From Nioella aestuarii (lineage in GTDB: Bacteria; Pseudomonadota; Alphaproteobacteria; Rhodobacterales; Rhodobacteraceae), in NCBI RefSeq assembly GCF_050896395.1, contig NZ_JBPBBA010000009.1:32479-96478 (forward strand): a stretch of DNA of 64,000 nucleotides, in the 5' to 3' direction. Position numbers and translations under genes: made by a program. The first letter of the stretch is position 1. Each line of letters starts with the position of its first letter. Below, piece after piece: positions 26,384 to 34,700 of the stretch. The notes below the pieces were generated by a model, which saw only the letters and a program-made list of their open reading frames with translations, had not been told where the DNA came from and searched no databases.

Positions 26384-27382
26384 ATGCCACCCCCTGACCG
26401 TTATCCCATTGCCAAGCACATGGAACGCGTTTGCCTCGGCCTGAAACTGTCCGCAGACCGGGTGCTGGCTCGTGCCGGACAGCCGGTTGATCTTTTTCTT
26501 AGCGAAGGGCGCGGGGCGACTGCTGCGCAGTTCTTCAGCCTCTGGCACGCGGCAGAAGCTGAATTTGGCAGCGCCGAGATGGCCTTCGAATTGGCGATGA
26601 TGACCTCCAAGGGCCATTTCATTCCGGCACTTTTTGCGTTCTCCAGCAGCCCCACCGTCGAGATCGGCTTTCAGCGCCTGTCGCTGTTCAAACCTCTGGC
26701 AGGACCGTTCAGGCTGGATATTCGGACCGGTATGGACGGCTTGAGCCTGCGCTTCGCCTCGCTGTCACCGACCGATCCGCTACCCGATAGCCTCGCTGCC
26801 TTCGAGATCATTTTTCTTGTCAACATGATGCGCAACCTGACGGGAGAGCATGTGACTCCCAAACTGGTAGAGCTGCCCGCCTACACCGGCGACCAGACGC
26901 GCCTAGAGGCTTTCCTGGGCTGCCCTCTTCGCTTTGGAAATGACAACGGCCTTCACCTCGCCGAGGACACGGCTGGCCTTCCGCTTATCAGCCACGATGA
27001 TGAGCTTTGGGAGATGTTCGAACCGCGTCTGCGCCGCGATCTTGACGCGCTTGGACAGCGCCAGGCCTGCGCTGACCGGGTCCGGGCGGCCCTGATCGAG
27101 ATGCTGCCTGCGGGACGCGCCACTGCAGAGGCCGTTGGCATCTATCTCGGGCTCAGCACCCGCAGCCTGCACCGGCGGCTTAGCGAGGAAGGGACCAGTT
27201 TCCAGACGATCCTGAACGCCACGCGGACCGAACTTTCCCTCCATTACCTGCGCCGAGACGACGTCAGTATCGAAGAGATTTCCTATCTGCTGGCCTTCCG
27301 TGACCCAAATTCCTTTTACCGTGCCTTTCGCGGCTGGACCGGAATGACCCCACGCGAGGCGCGGATGCAAGATGCGCTTTAG
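26384..27382 (+). CDS. AraC family transcriptional regulator
   Basis: 332 residues: an N-terminal arabinose-binding-like domain of the OruR/ArgR-type class (PF12625-like; residues about 10-200) and a C-terminal AraC helix-turn-helix pair, visible as GRATAEAVGIYLGLSTRSLH and VSIEEISYLLAFRDPNSFYRAFRGW, ending GMTPREARM. It stands between the LysR gene and a convergent ribokinase gene, with 4 bases of overlap at the shared 3' ends. The target is unknown; neighbouring aromatic or ribokinase genes are candidates only by position. Confidence 0.82.
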   Translation: MPPPDRYPIAKHMERVCLGLKLSADRVLARAGQPVDLFLSEGRGATAAQFFSLWHAAEAEFGSAEMAFELAMMTSKGHFIPALFAFSSSPTVEIGFQRLSLFKPLAGPFRLDIRTGMDGLSLRFASLSPTDPLPDSLAAFEIIFLVNMMRNLTGEHVTPKLVELPAYTGDQTRLEAFLGCPLRFGNDNGLHLAEDTAGLPLISHDDELWEMFEPRLRRDLDALGQRQACADRVRAALIEMLPAGRATAEAVGIYLGLSTRSLHRRLSEEGTSFQTILNATRTELSLHYLRRDDVSIEEISYLLAFRDPNSFYRAFRGWTGMTPREARMQDAL

Positions 27383-28248
27383 CGGCGCTCTGCGAGGAAT
27401 GCGTCCACCTCGTCGCCCGTCGGGATCGCCTCTGCAGCGCCAGGCCGGGTGACTTGTATGGCGGCTGCGGCTGCGGCCCGGATCAAGGCCGCCTCGACCT
27501 CTTGGCGCGCATCCAGCGCCGCCAGCGCAAAGCCCAGAAACGTGTCGCCAGCGCCGGTGGTGTCAACAGGGGTGACCGCAAAGGCCTCGACCCGCGTCAC
27601 GTCTTCGCCGGCAAGATAGGCCGCGCCGCGACTGCCATAGGTGACCAACCGGGCGATCCCGTCCATCGCTCCTGTCGGCAAATCGGCGACAAGCTGCGCC
27701 TCCTCAAGCTCATTCACGGACAGAAGGTCGGTGAACGGCAGGATTTCTCGCACGGCGGCGCTGTCGAAGGGCGCAGCACAGTAGCAGACCCGCACCCCCT
27801 TGCCGCGCGCCAGCTGAGCGGCCTCGACCCCGGCGCTGGTTTCATTCTGTAGCAAAAGCCAATCACCGGGCCGCGCTTCTGACAAGGCCTCAGAGACCTG
27901 TTTGGCCGTCACCTGCCGATTGGCACCGGGAAAGAGGATGATCGCATTCTCAGCCGCGTCATCCACCGCGATGATCGCATGTCCCGTCGGCGTGCCTACC
28001 CGTGCCACGCGCGACACATCCACCCCATCGGCGGCAAGCCGGTCTACGGTCCACTCGCCCTCGGGCCCGATGGCCCCAATATGATTCACAACCCCACCTG
28101 CGCGAGCGATGGCGATGGACTGGTTCGCGCCCTTGCCGCCAAGCCCGGTCAGCAGCGAATGGGCCGCGATGGTTTCGCCGGGGGCGGGAAGATGGGCCAT
28201 GCGATAGGAATGGTCGATATTGATCGAGCCGAGATTGAAGATCGCCAT
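27379..28248 (-). CDS. rbsK: ribokinase, PfkB family sugar kinase
   Basis: ATP-dependent phosphorylation of ribose (or a related sugar/nucleoside) in the cytoplasm. 289 residues. The N-terminus FNLGSINIDHSYRMAHLPAP with GGKGANQSIAIARAGG is typical of ribokinase, and the PfkB anion-hole/catalytic motif is DTTGAGDTFLGFALAAL. The substrate could differ because no ribose transporter or pyranase is adjacent. It lies in tandem with pcaQ (100-base gap). Confidence 0.8.
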   Translation of the reverse strand: MAIFNLGSINIDHSYRMAHLPAPGETIAAHSLLTGLGGKGANQSIAIARAGGVVNHIGAIGPEGEWTVDRLAADGVDVSRVARVGTPTGHAIIAVDDAAENAIILFPGANRQVTAKQVSEALSEARPGDWLLLQNETSAGVEAAQLARGKGVRVCYCAAPFDSAAVREILPFTDLLSVNELEEAQLVADLPTGAMDGIARLVTYGSRGAAYLAGEDVTRVEAFAVTPVDTTGAGDTFLGFALAALDARQEVEAALIRAAAAAAIQVTRPGAAEAIPTGDEVDAFLAERR

Positions 28249-28347
28249 GGTGCCTGTCCGATTGTCAGCTTTGGATGCCGACAGTAGCGCCGCGAATGTG
28301 CCCCTGTCAGCCCTGTTTCGCCACCTCGACCTGTGGCACCGGCAAGA

Positions 28348-29283
28348 TCACTCCGCCAGTTTCATCTGCCCGATCGCGCGTGTCAGGGCGGTCACGAACA
28401 ACCCTTCCTCCGCGGCTTGTTCCGCATCTTCACGGCGCAACAGCCCCACTGGGCCACGCGTCAGGCCGGTGTCGAACGGCAGCCGCATCAGCCGCCCCTC
28501 GGCCAGTTCGTTCCAGACCACCCCACGCGAGATAATCCAGACTGCATCGCTTTCGCGCGTGTAAACACGGCCAAACGCGCCCGACACGGTCTCCAGCGCT
28601 TTCGGGGGCACACCAATGCCGTGGCCGATCAGAAACCGTTCCACCAGCGGCCGGATCGCGGCGGCGGCGGGCGGGTAGATCACCGGCCAGTTCACGATAT
28701 CCTCCAGTCGCGGCGCCTCCAGCAGGGGATGGCCGGGGCGCACGACGAAGTCCACTTCTTCCTGATACAGCTGTGTGAAGCTGAGGTTTTGCATGATCGA
28801 CGGATCGCCAAGCCGCCCGATGACCATGCTGACCGCTCCGTTCCTGAGCTGGTCCACCAGATAGGCGATTGGCCCGTCGAGGATGCGCAGCGATGACGTG
28901 GGCGACAGGCGCTCAAACTCTGCCACCGCGCGCGGCAGCAACGCCGCCGCGACAGAGGGCAGCGCGCCTACGCTGATCTCTGCGCGTTTGCCCGCCCTGT
29001 CCAATTGCGCGATCCCATCCAGCCCGTGATCCAATGCAGACAGGCTCATATCCGCGAAATGGGCAAAGACCTGCCCGGCATCGGTCAGGCTAACCCCGGC
29101 ACGGTTGCGGATCAGCAGCACCTTTCCAAGGATCTGCTCCAGTTCTTTCAGGGTTTTGGACATCGCCGGTTGGGTCAGGTTCAGCTGATCGGCCGCGCGT
29201 TTCAGGCTGCCCCGCCGCACGGCCTCGCTAAAACACTGAATGTGGCGCAGTTTGATCCGGCTGCGGATCACTTTGTTATCCAT
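28348..29283 (-). CDS. pcaQ: pca operon LysR-type regulator PcaQ
   Basis: Activator of protocatechuate catabolism, usually responding to beta-carboxymuconate or gamma-carboxymuconolactone. 311 residues from ATG 29283 (MDNKVIRSRIKLRHIQCFSE); in-frame ATGs at 29295 and 29325 are possible, none with a strong ribosome-binding site. The HTH is SLKRAADQLNLTQPAMSKTL. It is divergent from pobA-pcaDCHG with 97 bases between, the expected arrangement. The known PcaQ box could not be matched convincingly; only an ATAAC half-site is visible on the minus strand in the gap. Confidence 0.9.
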   Translation of the reverse strand: MDNKVIRSRIKLRHIQCFSEAVRRGSLKRAADQLNLTQPAMSKTLKELEQILGKVLLIRNRAGVSLTDAGQVFAHFADMSLSALDHGLDGIAQLDRAGKRAEISVGALPSVAAALLPRAVAEFERLSPTSSLRILDGPIAYLVDQLRNGAVSMVIGRLGDPSIMQNLSFTQLYQEEVDFVVRPGHPLLEAPRLEDIVNWPVIYPPAAAAIRPLVERFLIGHGIGVPPKALETVSGAFGRVYTRESDAVWIISRGVVWNELAEGRLMRLPFDTGLTRGPVGLLRREDAEQAAEEGLFVTALTRAIGQMKLAE

Positions 29284-29380
29284 TTGGGAAAGCATATTGG
29301 CCGATATGTCAATTTTCACATACAAACAGTTATGCTAAATCCATCACAACAGGTCTAGTCTGAATCCAAGGGAGGATATC

Positions 29381-30550
29381 ATGCGCAGCCAGGTAGTAAT
29401 TATTGGCGGCGGGCCGTCCGGCCTGTTGCTGGGGCAGCTTCTGCATCGCAAGGGCATCGACGCCGTCGTTCTGGAACGCAAGACCCGCGACTATGTGCTG
29501 GGGCGCATCCGGGCGGGCGTCTTGGAAACCGGCCTCGTCAACCTGATGCACGAGGCAGGCGTTGCCAAGCGCATGGATGCCGAATGCATCATCCATGACG
29601 GTACGGTCATTGCCTATGACGAGGAAGAATTCCGTGTGGATTTCGTCGAGGCGACAGGCAAAAGCGTCGTGGTCTATGGCCAGACCGAGCTGACCCGTGA
29701 TCTTTATGACGCACGCGAGGAATGCGGGGCCGAAACGCTCTTCAACGTCGAAAACGTGGTCATCAACGGGGCCGATAGCGACGCGCCTTACGTCACTTTC
29801 ACCCATGAGGGCACCGAAAAGCGGATCGACTGCGATTTCATCGCTGGCTGCGACGGGTTCCACGGCGTCAGCCGCCAGACCATTCCGCTGACCGTGCGTA
29901 CCGAATACGAGAAGGTCTATCCCTTCGGCTGGCTCGGGCTGCTGTCCGACACGCCGCCGGTGCATGAGGAACTGATCTATTCCAACTCCGAGCGCGGTTT
30001 TGCCCTGTGTTCGCAACGCAGCTGGACGCGCAGCCGCTATTACATTCAATGCTCCCTGTCAGATCATGCAGAGGACTGGTCCGACCAGATGTTCTGGGAC
30101 GAACTTCGCCGCCGCCTGCCAGCCGAAACCGCTGAGACACTCGTCACCGGACCCTCGATCGAGAAAAGCATCGCCCCCCTGCGCAGCTTTGTGACAGAGC
30201 CGATGCGGTGGGGCCGGCTGTTCCTGTGCGGCGACGCCGCCCATATCGTGCCGCCCACGGGGGCCAAGGGGCTGAACACGGCGGCCTCCGACATCCATTA
30301 CCTTTATCACGGGCTGATGCAGTTCTACGAGGAGAAGGACAGCGAGGGGATCGACCGCTATTCCGAAAAGGCGCTGGCGCGGATCTGGAAGGCGGAACGT
30401 TTCAGCTGGAACACCACGATGATGCTGCACCGCTTCCCCGACATGAACGGGTTCGACCTGAAGATGCAGCGTGCCGATCTGGAATTCCTGCGCGACAATG
30501 CGGATGCGCAACGTGTCTTTGCTACCAACTATGTCGGGCTGCCCTTCTGA
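29381..30550 (+). CDS. pobA: 4-hydroxybenzoate 3-monooxygenase
   Basis: FAD- and NADPH-dependent hydroxylation of 4-hydroxybenzoate to protocatechuate. 389 residues, the usual PHBH length. FAD-binding GGGPSGLLLGQLL at residues 8-20, the DG region GCDGFHGVSRQTIP, and the second FAD motif CGDAAHIVPPTGAKGLN are all present; Y-x-RSYYIQ-type substrate residues appear in SRYYIQC. AAGGGAGG lies 7 bases before the ATG. First gene of the catabolic operon, its stop overlapping the pcaD start, so hydroxylation and ring cleavage are expressed together. Confidence 0.96.
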   Translation: MRSQVVIIGGGPSGLLLGQLLHRKGIDAVVLERKTRDYVLGRIRAGVLETGLVNLMHEAGVAKRMDAECIIHDGTVIAYDEEEFRVDFVEATGKSVVVYGQTELTRDLYDAREECGAETLFNVENVVINGADSDAPYVTFTHEGTEKRIDCDFIAGCDGFHGVSRQTIPLTVRTEYEKVYPFGWLGLLSDTPPVHEELIYSNSERGFALCSQRSWTRSRYYIQCSLSDHAEDWSDQMFWDELRRRLPAETAETLVTGPSIEKSIAPLRSFVTEPMRWGRLFLCGDAAHIVPPTGAKGLNTAASDIHYLYHGLMQFYEEKDSEGIDRYSEKALARIWKAERFSWNTTMMLHRFPDMNGFDLKMQRADLEFLRDNADAQRVFATNYVGLPF

Positions 30551-31338
30551 TGCAGGTGATGACGGCAAATGGGGTGCGGTTGAACTGGCGCGAGGACGGG
30601 GATCCGACCGGTCTTCCGGTGGTCTTCGCCAACTCGCTCGGCACCGACCTGCGGCTGTGGGACCAGATTCTGCCGCTTCTGCCCTCTGGCCTGCGGATCA
30701 TCCGCTTTGACAAGCGCGGGCATGGGCTGTCGGACTGTCCGCCTGCCCCCTATGCGATGGACGATCTGATCAGCGACACCGAGGCGTTGCTGGATGGATT
30801 GGGCATCTCCGAATGTGTCTTCGTGGGGCTCTCCATAGGCGGCATGATCGGTCAGGGGCTTGCCGCGCGCAGGCCCGATCTGATCCGCGCATTGGTGCTG
30901 TCCAACACCGCCGCCAAGATGGGTGACGCTGCTATGTGGCAGACCCGCATCGACGCAATCCGCGCAGGCGGGATCGAAGCGCTGGCGGATGCGGTGATGG
31001 AGCGCTGGTTTTCCCCCGCCTTCCTGTCCCGACCGGAGCTAACCGCCTGGCGCAACATGCTGACCCGCACGCCGGTGGAGGGGTATATCGGCTGCTGCCA
31101 GGCCATCGCGGGGGCCGACCTGTCCAACACAACGCGCGGTCTGACCCTTCCTACTCTGGCCATAGCCGGAAGCGCAGACGGGGCCAGCCCACCCGATCTG
31201 GTGCAGGGCACCGCCGCGATGATTGAAGGCAGCCAATTCGAGGTGATCGACGGCGCGGGCCACCTGCCCTGCGTCGAAGAGCCCGCCGCCTATGCCGACC
31301 TGTTGATGGCTTTCGTGAAGGAGTACGCCGATGTCTGA
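30550..31338 (+). CDS. pcaD: 3-oxoadipate enol-lactonase
   Basis: Alpha/beta hydrolase that opens beta-ketoadipate enol-lactone to 3-oxoadipate. 262 residues from ATG 30550, which shares a base with the pobA TGA. The nucleophile elbow GLSIGGMIG holds the catalytic serine, the oxyanion region is ANSLGTDLRLWD, and the terminal histidine lies in GAGHLPCVEEP. The downstream pcaC start overlaps its end by 8 bases. Not fused to PcaC, unlike PcaL of some bacteria. Confidence 0.93.
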   Translation: MQVMTANGVRLNWREDGDPTGLPVVFANSLGTDLRLWDQILPLLPSGLRIIRFDKRGHGLSDCPPAPYAMDDLISDTEALLDGLGISECVFVGLSIGGMIGQGLAARRPDLIRALVLSNTAAKMGDAAMWQTRIDAIRAGGIEALADAVMERWFSPAFLSRPELTAWRNMLTRTPVEGYIGCCQAIAGADLSNTTRGLTLPTLAIAGSADGASPPDLVQGTAAMIEGSQFEVIDGAGHLPCVEEPAAYADLLMAFVKEYADV

Positions 31339-31708
31339 ACGCTTTGAAAACGGCATGAAGGTGCGCCGCAAGATCCTTGGGGATGCGCATGTGGACCGGG
31401 CCGAAGCCGCAAAGACCGCGTTTGATGAGCCCTTTCAGACCCTGATCACCGAAGGGGCGTGGGGCACTGTGTGGGCATCGGACGGGATCAGCGACCGCGA
31501 ACGCTCCATGCTGACGCTGGCCCTGCTGGCCGCACTTGGCAATTTCGAGGAAATCCCCATGCATATCCGCGCCACCGCGCGGACCGGGGCAAGCAAATCC
31601 GACGTTCTGGAAGCGTTCCAGCATGTCGCGATCTACGCCGGTGTGCCGCGTGCCAATCACGCGCTGAAACTGGCTCGGCAGACCTATGCCGAAATGGAAC
31701 AGGAATAA
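31331..31708 (+). CDS. pcaC: 4-carboxymuconolactone decarboxylase
   Basis: Decarboxylates gamma-carboxymuconolactone to beta-ketoadipate enol-lactone. 125 residues, an AhpD-like fold of typical length. Characteristic stretches: RRKILGDAHVDRAEAAKT, WGTVWASDGISDRERSMLTL and PMHIRATARTGASKSDVLEA. It overlaps pcaD by 8 bases and precedes pcaH by 47 bases, which contain AAGGAGGAGCG. Confidence 0.94.
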   Translation: MSERFENGMKVRRKILGDAHVDRAEAAKTAFDEPFQTLITEGAWGTVWASDGISDRERSMLTLALLAALGNFEEIPMHIRATARTGASKSDVLEAFQHVAIYAGVPRANHALKLARQTYAEMEQE

Positions 31709-31755
31709 TCCGGGAAACGCGCAACATTTCCCAGCCTTGAAGGAGGAGCGCCGCA

Positions 31756-32484
31756 ATGACAAAGCCAGGCGAATACTATCAGCGGGACCGGATGTGGCAT
31801 CCCCCCGCCTATGACAAGGACTACAAGACCAGCGTTTCGCGCAGCCCGCAATATTCGTTGATTTCGTTGCAGAATTCCGTGAGCGAGATCACCGGCCCAA
31901 GGTTCGGGCATGGCGATATCGACCCGCTGGATAACGATCTGATCAAGAATTATGCGCAGCCCGGCGAAAGTGCGATCGGAGAGCGGATCGTGGTCCATGG
32001 CCGGGTGCTCGACGAAAACGGGCGGCCGGTGCCAAACACGCTGGTCGAGGTCTGGCAGGCCAATGCAGGCGGGCGCTATCGCCACAAGAAAGATACCTAT
32101 CTGGCACCGATCGACCCAAATTTCGGTGGCTGCGGGCGGACCGTTACGGACGAAAATGGCTATTACTTCTTCCGCACGGTCAAACCCGGTGCCTACCCAT
32201 GGCGCAACTGGGTCAATGACTGGCGGCCCGCACATATCCACGTCTCGGTCTTCGGCCATGCCTGGACGCAGCGGCTGATCACCCAGATGTATTTCGAGGG
32301 CGACCCGCTGATTGCCACCTGCCCGATCGTCAACACGCTGCGCGATGCGGCAGCAAGGGGCCAATTGGTGGCCGCGCTCGACCGCAATGCGTCGATCCCT
32401 CTGGATAGCATCGCCTACAAGTTCGACATCGTTTTGCGCGGACGGCGCTCGACAATGTTTGAAAACCGGCTGGAGGGGAACTGA
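31756..32484 (+). CDS. pcaH: protocatechuate 3,4-dioxygenase beta subunit
   Basis: Catalytic subunit of the intradiol dioxygenase that cleaves protocatechuate to 3-carboxy-cis,cis-muconate. 242 residues. The non-haem Fe(III) ligands are recognisable: the Tyr of GAYPWRNWVNDW, and the Tyr/His-x-His set in WRPAHIHVSVFG. N-terminal RDRMWHPPAYDKDYKTSVSR is typical of PcaH. Its stop shares a base with the pcaG start. Confidence 0.96.
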   Translation: MTKPGEYYQRDRMWHPPAYDKDYKTSVSRSPQYSLISLQNSVSEITGPRFGHGDIDPLDNDLIKNYAQPGESAIGERIVVHGRVLDENGRPVPNTLVEVWQANAGGRYRHKKDTYLAPIDPNFGGCGRTVTDENGYYFFRTVKPGAYPWRNWVNDWRPAHIHVSVFGHAWTQRLITQMYFEGDPLIATCPIVNTLRDAAARGQLVAALDRNASIPLDSIAYKFDIVLRGRRSTMFENRLEGN

Positions 32485-33104
32485 TGACTCAAGCACTTGA
32501 TTATCTGAAAGAAACCGCCTCTCAGACTGCGGGCCCTTACGTCCATATCGGGCTGGCCCCAGGTGCTGCCGGCTTTGATATCTACCGGCAGGAACTGGGC
32601 TGGGACATCGCCGGCCCCAATGCCAAGGGCGAACGCATCCGCGTCGAGGGCATCGTGATCGATGGCACCGGCAGCCCGGTGAAAGACGTGCTGCTGGAGG
32701 CGTGGCAGGCCAATGCCGATGGCATCTATGCGCATCCCGAGGGCGGCGGCGATGTCGAAGAGGGATTTCGCGGTTGGGGCCGCGTGATCACCGATTTCGC
32801 CACCGGCGAGTGGGGGTTCGACACGATCAAGCCGGGATCAACCCCCGGCCGCAACGTCGGCCCACAGGCCCCGCATATCAACCTGTGGATCGTCGCGCGC
32901 GGAATCAATGTCGGGCTGAACACACGGCTCTATTTCGATGATGAGGCCGAGGCCAATGCCACCGATCCGGTGCTGAATATCATCGAATGGGAACGCCGCC
33001 GCGAGACCCTGATCGCCAAGCGGACCGAACGTGACGGGCAGATTGTCTATCGCTTCGACATCCGGTTGCAGGGGGAGGGCGAAACCGTCTTCTTCGACAT
33101 TTGA
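32484..33104 (+). CDS. pcaG: protocatechuate 3,4-dioxygenase alpha subunit
   Basis: Non-catalytic partner of PcaH in the alpha/beta heteromer. 206 residues, starting TQALDYLKETASQTAGPYVH. It shares the intradiol fold (VEGIVIDGTGSPVKDVLLEA, then APHINLWIVARGINVGLNTR) but has Asn-Leu where the beta subunit has its second histidine, as expected of alpha subunits. It is followed after 55 bases by the BKACE gene. Confidence 0.95.
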   Translation: MTQALDYLKETASQTAGPYVHIGLAPGAAGFDIYRQELGWDIAGPNAKGERIRVEGIVIDGTGSPVKDVLLEAWQANADGIYAHPEGGGDVEEGFRGWGRVITDFATGEWGFDTIKPGSTPGRNVGPQAPHINLWIVARGINVGLNTRLYFDDEAEANATDPVLNIIEWERRRETLIAKRTERDGQIVYRFDIRLQGEGETVFFDI

Positions 33105-33159
33105 CGACGTGCTGGCCCGGCGGCAAAATCGCCGGGTCTCTGACCTTGGGAAACACGAC

Positions 33160-33999
33160 ATGACCAACCCCTGCATCATCTGCGTGGCGATCACCGGCTC
33201 GCTCCCCACGAAGGCCAACAACCCCGCTGTGCCAATCACAGTGACCGAACAGATCGAAAGCACGCAAGAGGCGTTCGAAGCGGGCGCGAGCATCGCCCAT
33301 TGTCATGTCAGGAACGACGATGAGAGCCCGTCAAGCGATCCCGAGAAATTCGGGCGATTGATGGAGGGGCTGAAAAAGCATTGCCCCGGCATGATCGTAC
33401 AATTGTCGACCGGGGGCCGGTCCGGTGCCGGACAGGCGCGGGGCGGGATGCTGCCTTTGTCGCCCGACATGGCGTCGCTGTCGGTGGGGTCCAATAACTT
33501 CCCCACTCGGGTCTATGAAAACCCGCCCGATCTGGTGGAATGGCTGGCATCGGAGATGCGCAAGTATAACGTGAAGCCGGAAGTTGAAGCCTTTGATCTA
33601 TCACATATTTTTCAGGCCAAACTGATGCAGGACCGGGGCGAACTTTTGGGCACGCCCTATGTGCAGTTCGTCATGGGTGTGAAGAACGCCATGCCCGTGG
33701 ATCGTGAGGTATTCGACTTCTACATCCGCACCGTGAAGCGGCTGTTTGGAGAGGATGCGCCGTGGTGTGCGGCGGGGATCGGACCGAACCAGATCGTCGT
33801 CAACGAGTGGGCGGTCTCCTCGGGCGGCCACGCGCGTACGGGGCTGGAGGACAATGTACGCATCGACCGCGAAACGCTGGCCCCCTCCAATGCTGCGCTG
33901 GTCAGCCGTGTCGTTGATATCTGCGAGCGTTACGAACGCCCGGTCGCCAGCTGGCAGCAAGCGCGCGATATTCTTGGCTTGTCACCAGGACCGGTCTGA
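33160..33999 (+). CDS. beta-keto acid cleavage enzyme (BKACE, DUF849)
   Basis: 279 residues from ATG 33160. BKACE enzymes condense a beta-keto acid with acetyl-CoA, releasing acetoacetate and a new acyl-CoA. The zinc His-x-His is in GASIAHCHVRNDDESP, the further metal/catalytic acid region in KPEVEAFDLSHI, and the family C-terminus SGGHARTGLEDNVRI is present. It is the last gene of the pobA-pcaDCHG unit, where pcaB or pcaIJ might be expected. 3-Oxoadipate is a beta-keto acid and is a reported substrate within the family, so conversion to succinyl-CoA and acetoacetate is a reasonable inference. The true substrate is not shown by sequence. Confidence 0.85.
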   Translation: MTNPCIICVAITGSLPTKANNPAVPITVTEQIESTQEAFEAGASIAHCHVRNDDESPSSDPEKFGRLMEGLKKHCPGMIVQLSTGGRSGAGQARGGMLPLSPDMASLSVGSNNFPTRVYENPPDLVEWLASEMRKYNVKPEVEAFDLSHIFQAKLMQDRGELLGTPYVQFVMGVKNAMPVDREVFDFYIRTVKRLFGEDAPWCAAGIGPNQIVVNEWAVSSGGHARTGLEDNVRIDRETLAPSNAALVSRVVDICERYERPVASWQQARDILGLSPGPV

Positions 34000-34129
34000 C
34001 AGGTGGCAGCGCACGCCTCCGAGTGCGGTGAGTACACAAGCGACGGAACAGCTTTGGCACGCTCTGGTCTCAGGGCGTGCCCCATTCAGTCCTGCTGGCA
34101 TTCCCGCGAAGATCGGTTAGCGTGGTCCC

Positions 34130-34615
34130 ATGAAGGTATTTCGCAACGCCCGCCCGGATGACGCTGATCGCTGCTTTGACATCGAGACATCCGCTTATGA
34201 CGGCGACGAAGCAGCCTCCCATCAAAAGATTTCGACACGGATCGGGATGTATCCCCAAGGGTTCCTGATCCTTGAAGTGGATGGGCAGATCGCTGGATTC
34301 ATCAATTGCGGATGCGCGGACAAGGTCGAAATGTCCGACGAAGCGTTCAAGGAGCTTGTCGGCCACAACCCGGATGCACCGAATGTGGTCATCATGTCAG
34401 TCGTCGTCGACCCTTTGTTTCAGGGGCAAGGCCTTTCAAGGGCCCTGATGGTCGAGTTCGTCGAGAGAATGAAGCAGATGGGAAAGCGCACCATCCACCT
34501 CATGTGTAAGGAACATCACGTGCCGCTTTATGAGCGGTTCGGATACCAATACTTGCGGCCTTCTGCCTCGGACCACGGCGGTATGACATGGCACGAGATG
34601 TCGATGACGCTGTAG
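34130..34615 (+). CDS. GNAT family N-acetyltransferase
   Basis: 161 residues with the GNAT fold: VFRNARPDDADRCFDIETSA at the start, motif A as VVIMSVVVDPLFQGQGLSRAL (acetyl-CoA pyrophosphate loop Q-G-x-G-L) and motif B MCKEHHVPLYERFGYQYL. Resembles the arylalkylamine/serotonin N-acetyltransferase-like subgroup in the placement of YERFGYQ, but the substrate is unknown. It sits alone between the pca operon and the leftward hydroxycinnamate operon, with no shared spacing to either. Confidence 0.75.
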   Translation: MKVFRNARPDDADRCFDIETSAYDGDEAASHQKISTRIGMYPQGFLILEVDGQIAGFINCGCADKVEMSDEAFKELVGHNPDAPNVVIMSVVVDPLFQGQGLSRALMVEFVERMKQMGKRTIHLMCKEHHVPLYERFGYQYLRPSASDHGGMTWHEMSMTL

Positions 34616-34700
34616 ACACCCGACCGGCACAAGGGTCCGCTGTCCCCGCTCTGCTTCACAGGTTTGCTTGCTCACATTTGATGAACAGTGCGGAGCGCAG

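Noticed and set aside
29284..29380. Canonical PcaQ binding box between pcaQ and pobA
   Set aside because: Only an ATAAC half-site is visible; the expected inverted partner is missing, so no site was annotated.
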